In this document: positions 55,585-64,000 of the stretch, one piece after another
Numbering within the stretch: position 1 is the first letter of the stretch
Layout of the letters: each line of letters begins with the position of its first letter
NCBI GenBank assembly: GCA_029215795.1
Contig: JARDYH010000005.1
Coordinates: 38,136,001 to 38,200,000 of the forward strand
DNA from: Anniella stebbinsi
Lineage: Eukaryota; Chordata; Lepidosauria; Squamata; Anniellidae
Reading direction: 5' to 3'
Length of the DNA stretch: 64,000 nucleotides
Notes under the pieces: model-generated
What the model was told of the DNA's origin: nothing
The model's database searches: none
Seen by the model: the letters and a program-made list of their open reading frames with translations, nothing else
Program-made: the position numbers and the translations under genes

Positions 55585-56652
55585 TAGGGATGTGTATCGT
55601 ATCGTTACGATGGCCGATAATGAACCGATAAGGTCGTTATCAGACATCTGATTAACGATAACGATACGCAGTCCCTCAGGCCCTATCTGATCCGATCCAA
55701 CATCCATATGTCCGATAACTATCAGACATATTGGATTATTGGACCTAGGGCCAGTCCTCCCTCCCCCCTCCCACTCGCACTCCTTACCTGGGCCTTGTCC
55801 GCTGCTAGAAACTATCGAGAACTAGGCTTTGCGGCCTAGTTCTCAGTACAGTGCCGGCGCACCGGGTGATGATGTCACCTGGTGCGCTGACGCTCTACTG
55901 AGAACTAGGCCGCAAAGCCTAGTTCTCAGTAGTTCCTAGCAGCGGACAAGGCCCAGGTAAGGGGGACCCTTCCCTCCTTCCCCCCTCACGCTCCTTACCT
56001 GGGCCTTGTCCGCTGCTAGAAACTACTTAGAATTAGGCTTTGCGGCCTAGTTCTCAGTAGAGCGTCGGTGCGCCAGGTGATGGCATCATCCGGTGTGCCG
56101 GCGCTCTACTGAGAACTTGGCTGCAAAGCCTAGTTCTCCATAGCTCCTAGCAGCGGATGGCAGCGGACAAGGCCCAGGTAAGGGGGACCACTCCCTCCCT
56201 CGCACTCCTTACCTGGGCCTTCCCTGCCGCCCCCGCCCCATTGTACTGCTAAACAGGCTTTCTGGCCTGTTCACCAGTACAGAGCCGTGCCGAGTGATGA
56301 CGACATCACTTGGCACTTCTCTGTAATGACGAACAGGCCAGAAAGCCTGTTTAGCAGTACTACGGGGTGGCGGTGACGGGTAAGGAGCAAGGGGGGGGGG
56401 AGGGAGCGCAAGTGGAGGGAGGGAGGGAGTGTCGGCTCAGTGTTTGTCCCCATAGACTTGCATTGGGGGAAAGCTTTCTTTCCCCCAATGCAAACCTATG
56501 GGGAAAAACACTGTTATCGTATCAGAACTTCCAATATTTATCGGATTTCCGATCCGATCAAATCTGGGTACCCCTGATATGATCGGATCCAGAATTTTTT
56601 TATGTCGGAATTTCTGATAACTATACGATAAATTTGGACGTGCACATCCCTA
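55585..56652. mobile_element. GC-rich nonautonomous hAT-like element with three palindromic units
   Basis: About 1068 bp with ends TAGGGATGTGTATCG and GACGTGCACATCCCTA. AACATTTA occurs on both sides (55576-55583 and 56653-56660), offset 1 bp on the left. Subterminal zones are rich in CGATA/TATCG. Three palindromic units lie at 55783-55961, 55994-56182 and 56208-56384, each CTTACC...GGTAAG with two stem-loops around GTGATG...CATCAC-like centres. A further inverted repeat (56447-56508) shares CCATAGACTTGCATTG with the element at 19517-21256. Confidence 0.88.
56447..56508. repeat. Inverted repeat around CCATAGACTTGCATTGGGGG
   Basis: CCCCATAGACTTGCATTGGG, GGAAAGCTTTC and CCCCCAATGCAAACCTATGG form a nearly perfect hairpin; counterpart of 21052-21112. 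Confidence 0.88.
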
Positions 56653-56720
56653 AACATTTATATTCTGTCAGTTTCGGGGAAAATATATCTCATTCCATTA
56701 ATGGACTTAAGCTCCAACTT

Positions 56721-57355
56721 GGAGCTTCATCACACCTAATCCCCCCCCACCTGGTTTGCCTCCACATTTTTTTTTAACTCTGAGACAAATGCACATCAAG
56801 CTTATGATCCCTTTCACTTGAATAGCTGCTCTTTTACTCCTAAGGTCCTTTGCTCCATTGCTTTTTCACTCCACTCCACTCCACCCCTCCCCTTCTCATT
56901 CTCCTTCCAGTCAGGTCCTGGCAGGTGAGTACGTCAACCAGACTGCCTCTCTCCCGGGCAAAATTAGAACTAACATTTAGTTTGGCTCTTTGGGGGAGTA
57001 CAATCCTGTCTTTGCAGAGATTCAAGCAATGTATGATTTTAAAAAATGCTTTGGAGCCTGGGATGCAAGATTTGGGTTTTATATAGAGGCTTGAAGCCGG
57101 CTGCTGGGTGAGATCGCTTTTCCCTGCCAGGACCCGATGCAATCCATTCAAGCCCCTGTTCCTTTAAAACTACACAGAGGTTTACTGCAGATTTAATGCA
57201 TTTAGGAAAAATAATCCAGACTTTTAGCATTCCAGGAAAGCCTGGGGAAGAGGCAGGGTATCAGCAGGACAGGCATAGCATCATGTGAGTACTATGCTGC
57301 AAATCCACACACCAGGCATGGTGAGAGTGCAGTAAATCACTAGTGTGATGGACGC
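56721..57355. mobile_element. MITE family D, copy 3
   Basis: Ends GGAGCTTCATCACACC and AGTGTGATGGA are inverted. Interior shares GGTTTGCCTCCACATTTTT with 14024-14441 and, in reverse, CCTGCCAGGACC / GATGCAATCCATTCAAGC with 40987-41996. Contains CAGGTGAGTA near 56919. Confidence 0.75.
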
Positions 57356-59543
57356 CTTGTACAAGAACACAGAGGACAACCTACCATGAGAACCTTCTAA
57401 CTCAACAAATATTCTAGCAGACAAAAGACTGTTACTCTATTTTTTATTGTTCATCATAATATATGACAAACTGAATTGGATCCTTCCTGTTTGTTTGTGT
57501 GTGTGTGTGAAAAAAATTGAATTTCCAGCAAGGCCCTCACTCACAGATTGAAGAAAAATGCCTGTATGCTATTAAAAAAAGTCAACTGTTATTCATTCAA
57601 TGTAATTGAATGAGGTAGTGAGTTCAGTGCAGCTACTGTATAAGAATGAAATCTATATTTACAATCCTATTATGTACAGGATGTGTATAATCCTATGCAT
57701 GTCTGTTTAGAAGTAAACTCCATTGTGTTCAGGTAAGTGTGTATCTACAGTATATCATAACAATATCCTGGACCAATGTAAAACTGGAAACCTCTTTGTT
57801 ACAAATGGTTTTTTATTCAACACACTTTGATGGGATTATAGCAATACTTAATTTAGAAATGTAATCAAGTATCAGAAGTCTTCAGATTAGTGCATATAAT
57901 CAGATGTTTTAATCTTTACTCCCACTGAACTATAAAGTGCATTTTAAACCAGGTTCATGATCAGCCATTTGTCTGGCCATCTATAACAAACAAGTATTGC
58001 ATCCAGGCAACATTGTGGGAAAACTTTGAAAACAGAAAGTGGGGGGGGGGAGGGGAGGAGGTCCTTTTAAGCTATCAACTTTCCATACATGGCTGATAAT
58101 GAACTAGGAGATGAGCTAATGTTGTTTGGTAAACTAGTAACTTCTGTGTAATGATTTGCAAAGCCCCTTTAAACACTTGAGTGTTGGTTGGGCTAGCAGA
58201 AAAGGGAGGTTGAAAAGCACGCCGAACTGCCAGAGGCAAAATTAACACATCATCCAAGTGCACATGTACAACATTCAGGGCATACAAAAGATTCACAATA
58301 TTTCCAGATGCATGGACTTGTGGGTAGCCCATAAGGAGATACAGATGTGAAACAGACTGCACTGGAAGATGCACATCTGCATTTCTCTTTCATCATGTTA
58401 AACAAATTAAACAGAAATGTGGTAAAATGTGGTACTGTCACATAATTTAACCTTTTTACCGAGATACCTGCAGCAAACAATCCGCTAGTGGTATTCTTAG
58501 CACCATTCCATATATTTCTGCATCAAGAACAGAGCAAAGAGAGAGAGGAAGGAGCAAAGCTCTACAGAAAAATATGTCCAAAGCTCCCCCTCGTGGACTA
58601 CAGTACATTTTCAGAAAAGAAACAGAATACATTTGAGCATTTCCAAAAATAAAGCAGAAAAACTTTCATGATAGTGATTGGATTCCCATTAAAACAACAA
58701 CCATAACTTAAAATGCTTTTAGAGTCATATTCAAAAGTTATGGAACAGACAACCTATCCACTTGCTAAACACACACACACACGATACACAGGCTGAGGTT
58801 CACTATGTGTGCAATATCCCAACTTTATTCCAATGAAATAGCTAGCTGATGAAAACTGTAGCTGATACGATACTGAAACATGTTGCATTCCGCATGTAAA
58901 AACACTATGTTCAATATACTTAATGCCATATCATCATCTTTTGCCTGTTTGTTTGCCACTTGCTCTCTACATATGTGCTTCAATTTAGATATCTAGTGTT
59001 GCAGACACATATTTAAATATGCAATGGTTTAGTAAAATATGTGAATAGACTGGCTACGTTAAAAATCTTGCTGGAAGAGAGCCAGCCCACTTACAAACAC
59101 TTGTTTACATAAGAGAAACTAAAAAATATATGATTACACGTATTTAACTTGGAGCATAAAGGAGCATATTTTGAGAAAATCTCTTTACCAAATGCTTTCC
59201 GCCCATTGCTTAGTTTTATCGTATAAATTCTTGCTCCATTAATTTCAGTCCAAATCAGTCCTGTCAAAAGTGCATGTGCATATTCATGTTTGCATGATGT
59301 ATTCTTATCTAAGCTTAGTAGCCAATCAAGACTCTGATGACACAGTAAATTAGTATCTTTACTTTCACTTACATGCACTTTCTTTCTTTCTATTGCAATA
59401 CAAATATGTATGAATAGGAAAAATACCTTTTACAATAAAATTTACCATAAAATAAAAGGGTGATTTATCACCTTCCCTCTAGTCACATTCAGGAAAGAAA
59501 TAGTTAAAACACAGCAGTGAGCATTATTAGTCATTGGACTTAC
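57356..59543 (-). other. Probable intron 1 sequence next to PITPNC1-like exon
   Basis: Noncoding DNA directly downstream (minus strand) of the exon donor. Contains a partial palindromic repeat (57668-57745), a G-rich run near 58041, and a CA tract near 58768-58783. No second exon of the gene was found here. Confidence 0.45.
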
Positions 59544-59591
59544 CTCTTCAACTGTCAAAGGCATACAGATCCGGTACTCCTTCATGAGCAT
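59544..59591 (-). CDS. PITPNC1: First coding exon of a PITPNC1-like gene (phosphatidylinositol transfer protein, cytoplasmic 1)
   Basis: The minus strand encodes MLMKEYRICMPLTVEE (16 codons), ending in phase 0 at GAG and followed immediately by the consensus donor GTAAGT (59543-59538). PITP-domain proteins begin with M-hydrophobic-hydrophobic-KEYR. The wording ICMPLTV-acidic-E points to the class II member PITPNC1 rather than PITPNA/B or PITPNM. These proteins carry phosphatidylinositol or phosphatidic acid between membranes from the cytosol. An in-frame ATG four codons upstream (after a TAA) exists, but has a weaker context; I chose the ATG matching the family start. AG at the end of TGTGTAG, 5 bases before the ATG, could be an acceptor if the leader is spliced. 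The next exons must lie beyond the left edge or were missed. Family match is from memory. Confidence 0.78.
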
Positions 59592-59999
59592 ATTCCTACA
59601 CATTTAATGTAAATCAGCAATTTAGAAGAAATGGGATCTCAGTGCACCCTGACTGTATTTAAAAAACAAATAAATAAAAATCACCGAAACCTACAGCACC
59701 CTGTAGTATATGTGCTTGACAACGTATGTAGAATTTGTCACCATCGAGAAAGCTGACCCAGCAAAAAGAAAAAAACACACAATTTCTTCTATCTTCCAGT
59801 TTTTCTGCTTCAAACTGAGATCATGTGATTTTTTTCACACACACATACACACACGCATCCACAAAGGCTTCTCAAACATCAAATGCTGTCATTGTGGATT
59901 CAAAGGCATCCGCTGGAAACGCTGTAAAATTGGAAATTTCTTTGCAGTTGTATCAAGACATTCTTAGGGCAATCGAAAAAAGAAAAGAAATCTGAAATA
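59592..59999 (-). other. 5' leader or short upstream intron of the PITPNC1-like gene
   Basis: Sequence upstream of the start codon on the minus strand, AT-rich near the ATG. It could be continuous 5' UTR or an intron. Multiple stops in all frames close to the ATG. Confidence 0.4.
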
Positions 60000-60460
60000 A
60001 AAGAAATAGCTTGAAGCAGTCCACAGCGTTAATGTCACCAGCAGCAGTTGAGATGCTGACTTCCAAGACAAAGGGTTTATAACGTTTCCTTCCCAGCTTG
60101 GTAAACAAGGTCCTCTCCGCCTTAACTGTACTAGAGCTGCTGTTATGCGTTCAGCATTACTGCACTGTGAGGGAGAGACAGGATGTGTCTTGGGTTTTCC
60201 TTCCACCTTTGATCGTCTGTGGGGGCTGGGTTTCCCCCACCAGAGCCGTGTGTGTACGTATGGGTCGTCTCTGATCGTGCTGAGACGTCTCTGCAGTAGC
60301 AGCAGCAACCTTAGAAAGGGTGTGAGAGGCTGTCTGACATCAGCAGCCACAGCAGGAAGGATGGCCCCATCCGGCCAATAGGGAAATGGCAGAGCAAAGA
60401 ATGTGAGCGTTTTAAACAAGACAGCATGTCTCGGCGCAAGTGCCAAAAAGCAATTTGCAA
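60000..60460 (-). promoter_or_regulatory. Candidate promoter/first noncoding exon region
   Basis: CpG dinucleotides are clearly more frequent here (roughly 14 in 450 bp by eye) than in the flanks, and GGCCAAT on the plus strand at 60374-60380 is an NF-Y-type CCAAT box. It lies 0.4-0.9 kb upstream of the PITPNC1-like start. A 160-codon open frame on the minus strand (59964-60446) crosses it but shows no known family. No TATA box is evident. Promoter assignment is inference. Confidence 0.4.
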
Positions 60461-60476
60461 GTGAATTGGGCCAGCC

Positions 60477-60479
<3 letters not shown>

Positions 60480-60519
<40 letters not shown>
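60480..60519. repeat. (TA)n microsatellite
   Basis: About 20 uninterrupted TA units just upstream of the candidate promoter. Confidence 0.97.
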
Positions 60520-60523
<4 letters not shown>

Positions 60524-61196
60524 ATGGCCTTTTGTTTTTGTGGCAGGATCATCAGATCCTTTGGAAAGACGCAACTAGGAGCAGTTGGGGGAAATATATG
60601 AGAAATGAAGTATGAGTGCTATTAAGCTATGAAATGCATCCCCGGCCGGGGCTCTAGATAGTCTTATTTACTGGGTATGTTTAGAAATCTATGTAAATAT
60701 TAGAAGTAAGTAAAGGAAAACACTGCAATGGCAGCCGCAGCACTTACTTGTAAAGTATTTTATGCCTGGCATTTTTTAATTTCTATATTGTCAACCCAGT
60801 AGTTTTGTCCTGATGCAACCCACCCTTCCAAGCAGCCAGCTGAACTCCCAACCTAATAGTCTAGGGCCCCATTCCCTGCTAATTCCACACACTGGCCATT
60901 TGTGGAGTCCTTGGAGTAAGATATATTTCATACCCTTGCTGCAATTGTCCTAGAGTGTTTAGTAATAGTGAAGGGGTTTCTCATGGCCTTTGTGATTCCT
61001 GACATTTCAATTAAATTGGTGCTTTGAAATCTAATCCCTAGAAGCACTCAAACAAAAGCAAATGAGCCACGAAAAAAAGGAACTTTTGAAAAGCATATAT
61101 GAAGCAACAACAAAAGAACTAGAATTTTAAAGTATCAATTCTCACCAGAAAAAAATGATCTTCAAAACTCTCCGTGGTTTGCCCTTATATCCCAAC
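60520..61196. other. No recognised feature
   Basis: Noncoding 5' flanking DNA. Confidence 0.5.
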
Positions 61197-61660
61197 ACAG
61201 CCACTAGTGTAGTGGTTAAGAGTGTTGGACCAGGACTCCTACCTAGGTTCTAGTCCCCTTGGTCATGAAGCTCACTGGGCGACATTGAGCCAGTCACTGA
61301 CCCGGTTCAGATGTCACGTTAAGCCATAGTGCTTAAGCATTTTGAGCTAAACATTATGGCTTAGTGTGTCGTGTGAACCATGACTCAGCATGTCGTCTGA
61401 ACCATTCCATACCATGTTGGCTACATAACCATGGATTAAGCACGCTCACTTACTATTGCCTGCAAAAGAGTTAGAGGTCTAACCATAGCTTAGTGTGTTG
61501 TCTGAACAGGCCCACTGACTTGCAGTGTAATCTACCTCACAGGTTGTTGTGAGGATCAAAATGGGAGAGGGCGACCATGAAGAGGAAGAGAACCATGTAA
61601 GCTGCCTTAGGTTCCTTACCAGAGGGAAAAAATAGGTGGGATATAAATGTAATAAAAATA
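61197..61660 (+). mobile_element. tRNA-derived squamate (Sauria-type) SINE, interrupted
   Basis: AGTGTAGTGGTTAAGAGTGT (A-box region), GGTTCTAGTCC (B box 61246-61256), GAAGCTCACTGGGCGAC, then after the insertion at 61302-61512, CTACCTCACAGG, TTGTTGTGAGGAT, AGAACCATGTAAGCTGCC and GGTGGGATATAAATGTAATA. Same family as 38687-38930. Confidence 0.88.
61302..61512. mobile_element. MITE inside the SINE
   Basis: Ends CCGGTTCAGATGTCACGTTA and the complement of GTGTGTTGTCTGAACAGGCC; flanked by CACTGAC on both sides (61295-61301, 61513-61519). The sister SINE lacks the insertion. Seven exact flanking bases (8 with one change) favour hAT over Harbinger, but the superfamily is uncertain. Confidence 0.78.
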
Positions 61661-61989
61661 ATATGATCTTTCCTTATCCGCTTCCACCAACTCAAACGTT
61701 GGAAGGTCTCTTGCTCTCAAAAAGGATTCCAACCTTTCTTCCTTGATGCCCCTTATTGCTTGGAACTGCTTCTCAGAATGCCTCCGCGTCGCCTCCTCTG
61801 TAATAGAAAGAGTGAGTGAAGAGAATGATTGACAGCTGAGACCAGAATGGAATCTTGGGTGGAGATCATGGCAGTTGTGGAAAGTTGGTTAGAAGGAAGA
61901 TAGGGCAGTTAGAAAGGTCAGGGGAGAGTAGAGTTAGGATTAGCCTATGGCCCAACAGTCTTGCACTGCGAGCCCCCAAAACCCCACAG

Positions 61990-62424
61990 TTTCACTCCTG
62001 TGTGGTTGCACCAGGTTATCCCTATGAGGAGAGATTGAAAGAACTAGGCATGTTTAACCTGGAGAAGAGAAGATTGAGGGGAGACATGATAGCACTCTTC
62101 AAATACTTGAAAGGTTGTCACACAGAGGAGGGCCAGGATCTCTTCTTGATCAACCCAGAATGCTGGACACGGAATAATGGGCTCAAGTTACAGGAAGCCA
62201 GATTCCGGCTGGACATCAGGAAAAACTTCCTGACTGTTAAAGCAATATGACAATGGAACCAATTACCTAGGGAGGTGGCGGGCTCTCCCACATTAGAGGA
62301 ATTCAAGAGGTAGCTGGACAACCACCTGTCAGGTATGCTTTAAGGTAGATTCCTGCATTGAACAGGGGGTTGGAGTCGATAGCCTTATAGACCCCTTCCA
62401 ACTCTACTATTCTATGATCCCCAC
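61990..62424 (+). pseudogene. CR1 LINE 3' end
   Basis: The plus-strand frame reads [20 protein letters not shown], then [32 protein letters not shown] and, past a stop, LPREVAGSPTLEEFK, the conserved CR1 C-terminus. The 3' UTR ends with GGGTTGGAGTCGATAGCCTT, CCCCTTCCAACTCTACTATT and CTATGATCC, the hallmark CR1 terminus. 5'-truncated like most CR1 copies. Confidence 0.92.
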
Positions 62425-62454
62425 ATTCAGGAGCGAGCACCAGGTTTATATGGA

Positions 62455-62830
62455 TCATCATGGGGTGGGGGAGCCGCCGCCTGTCCCTCCCTGGCTTTGT
62501 TGAGAACTTTCCTCCAGTAAAAGGGAGTCTCTTCTCCCCACTCCAGAGGCAGCACAGGAGTACTTGGGCAGCCATTCAGCTCACCGCCCCCCCTTGCCCT
62601 GGTGAATGGCGACCAATCAGGGGCAGTCATTCACCTGGCCATGCCTCCACTGCGACCCCGGAGCATGGTGACAGGTGGCAATGCACCATCCTTGCTGCGA
62701 TCTGGACAAAAAAGTCAGGGTAAGTCCACAACTTTTTTGCTTCGGAGTTTGGGGGGAAGCCCTGGGATACCTGCGTGGTGGCTTCTGCATCATATAATCA
62801 ACAGCATGCCACCACACAGCCCCTCTATTG
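62455..62830 (-). repeat. Dispersed repeat E, copy 3
   Basis: Reverse orientation of 22970-23335: complement contains GTTGATTATATGATGCAGAAG, GGGCTTCCCCCCAAAC, AAAAAGTTGTGGACTTACCCTGA and GCAGCAAGGATGG. Confidence 0.6.
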
Positions 62831-63220
62831 ATAGCATTGCTTCCTAAGTTAGTCAGCAAATCGAAGTAGAGATAGGAGAGAATCTATTGAAAGTAGAGAT
62901 GTGTTGTTTTGAAACTATTATTACTATTTGTTATTGGTTGTTCTGAATGTTGATCTGTTAAATAAATTTATGTTTATATGTTTAAATATCGGGTGGATTT
63001 GGAGATTGGCATTTCTCACCCCACATACTAAGGATATGAAGACTGCTCTCTATAAATCAGTAGGAGGTGGCAGCTGGTATTTTGGGAAGTCCTGACTTAG
63101 TGACCCCTAGGTCCAAGGCCTTATAGGGGGGCCCTAGTTTATGTCACATTCCCTTAATTCTCCCTTCAAATTCACCTTAGGAAGCCTTTGGAAAAACACC
63201 TAGTCCCAATATCCAATTGC
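62831..63220. other. No recognised feature
   Basis: Noncoding DNA. Confidence 0.5.
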
Positions 63221-63352
63221 AGCTTACCCAAACCTGGTACCTTCCTGATGGTTTAGACTCTCATCAGCCCCAGCTGGCATAGCCAATGGTCAGTAATGTT
63301 GGGAGTTGTAGTCCAAAATAACTAGAGAGCATCAGTTTGGGAAGGCTGCCCT
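63221..63352. repeat. Short palindromic repeat, TGTAGTCCAACACATCTGG type
   Basis: CCAAACCTGGTACCTTCC... and GGGAGTTGTAGTCCAAAATA, CATCAGTTTGGGAAGGCTGC identify a diverged copy of 3256-3374. Confidence 0.65.
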
Positions 63353-64000
63353 AGTTAACTAAGTTGAAGTGTAATTGATATAACTGCATATTCTTCTGCT
63401 ATTTATGCCTGTCTCTGTTCCCCTTGTTTTGTTTTTTTCCTATGTATCTATTTTTAGACTGCAAGTTTTCAAGACAGAACCTGTCAAACTTGTTCTTTGT
63501 GAAGTGTCATGTGCACAGATAGTAAGATTTATATAAAATCTTACCTTGCATTGGGTTGGCTCCAAAGACCCATGACTAGAAGGAAAATGGCCACTAGTGT
63601 TAGCCTGCAAAAGCTTGTATAAGAACTGAAGCAGTGCTAAAACAGGTAGATTCTACAGCTGTTCTTGTGCCTGCAGTAGTGCAAACTCTTGAACAAGTGG
63701 AGCAGCAACTTTGGATTTGTTTCCACCTTTTTCAACACAACATTCCAACACAATGTATTAAAATAGGTTTTCCATGAGCAGAACATGACTATGAACCCAT
63801 TATTTAATGTAAGCCATTTTGAGAAAAACAAAAGGTGTTTTTTTTTAAAAAAAATGTCCCACTGCTATGTTGAAACAAGGCAGATTTTTCTAAACCTCTG
63901 AAAGAAACTAGAAGCAAGTGATGCAAGATGATCACATCATAAAATCCTTTTTCCCCATAAATCCTCAGAAGCAGTTGGAATAGGCCAGTCTGAGTCAGGA
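63353..64000. other. No recognised feature
   Basis: AT-rich noncoding DNA to the right edge. Confidence 0.5.

Noticed and set aside
58240..58480. Second exon of PITPNC1 in the minus-strand frames at 58.1-58.5 kb
   Set aside because: Translations lack the expected continuation of the PITP domain (a YxIGQLY-type start) and no acceptor/donor pair frames them.
60480..60519. TATA box of the PITPNC1-like promoter
   Set aside because: It is a pure (TA)20 microsatellite, too long and too far upstream to call a TATA box.
61855..62250. 131-codon plus-strand frame as a host gene
   Set aside because: Its C-terminal two thirds are the CR1 RT C-terminus; the start is random upstream sequence.

Overview
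The window is vertebrate nuclear DNA, almost certainly from a squamate reptile, most likely a lizard. It is AT-rich and almost free of host coding sequence, and it carries a squamate-type repeat load: CR1, L2-like and L1 LINE remnants, a tRNA-derived SINE of the Sauria type, a chromodomain Ty3/Gypsy (sushi-like) LTR retrotransposon with related solo LTRs, and many short inverted-repeat DNA transposons of hAT and PIF/Harbinger type whose target-site duplications can be read directly. The exact species cannot be named from sequence alone.

The only host coding exon I can support is on the minus strand at 59544-59591. It encodes MLMKEYRICMPLTVEE followed by a perfect GTAAGT donor, which looks like the first coding exon of PITPNC1 (class II phosphatidylinositol transfer protein, RdgB-beta). 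A CpG-richer stretch with a CCAAT box at about 60000-60460 is a candidate promoter/leader. If so, most of positions 1-59543 is the long first intron, and 60.5-64 kb is 5' flanking DNA.

Layout. 1-1.75 kb: L2-like LINE (minus). 2.2-4.8 kb: two tandem arrays (about 154 bp and 162 bp units, the second with telomere-like motifs) and a MITE. 5-13 kb: mostly unrecognised, with small palindromic elements and a CR1 scrap. 13-17.2 kb: two solo LTRs and a MITE. 17.5-24.5 kb: hAT MITEs, a 1.7 kb GC-rich hAT-like element (19517-21256) with five tandem giant palindromes, and a MITE nested in a MITE. 25.4-31.1 kb: a hAT-like element split by a 5.15 kb chromodomain LTR retrotransposon. 31-43 kb: L1 scrap, a candidate solo LTR, SINE and MITEs. 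43.8-47.3 kb: decayed L2 and L1 with MITE insertions. 51-57.4 kb: more MITEs, a second L2-like LINE split by a hAT MITE, and a second GC-rich hAT-like element (55585-56652). 59.5-60.5 kb: PITPNC1-like exon 1 and promoter. 61-64 kb: SINE, CR1 and small repeats.

The most interesting signal is a module shared by three otherwise different hAT-like elements (19.5, 25.4/30.8 and 55.6 kb). Its layout is: splice-donor-like CTTACC, stem-loop, central GTGATG...CATCAC, stem-loop, GGTAAG. The stem sequences differ between elements but pairing is kept. It looks like a symmetric, structured, possibly promoter-like cargo with an outward 5' splice-site consensus on each side.
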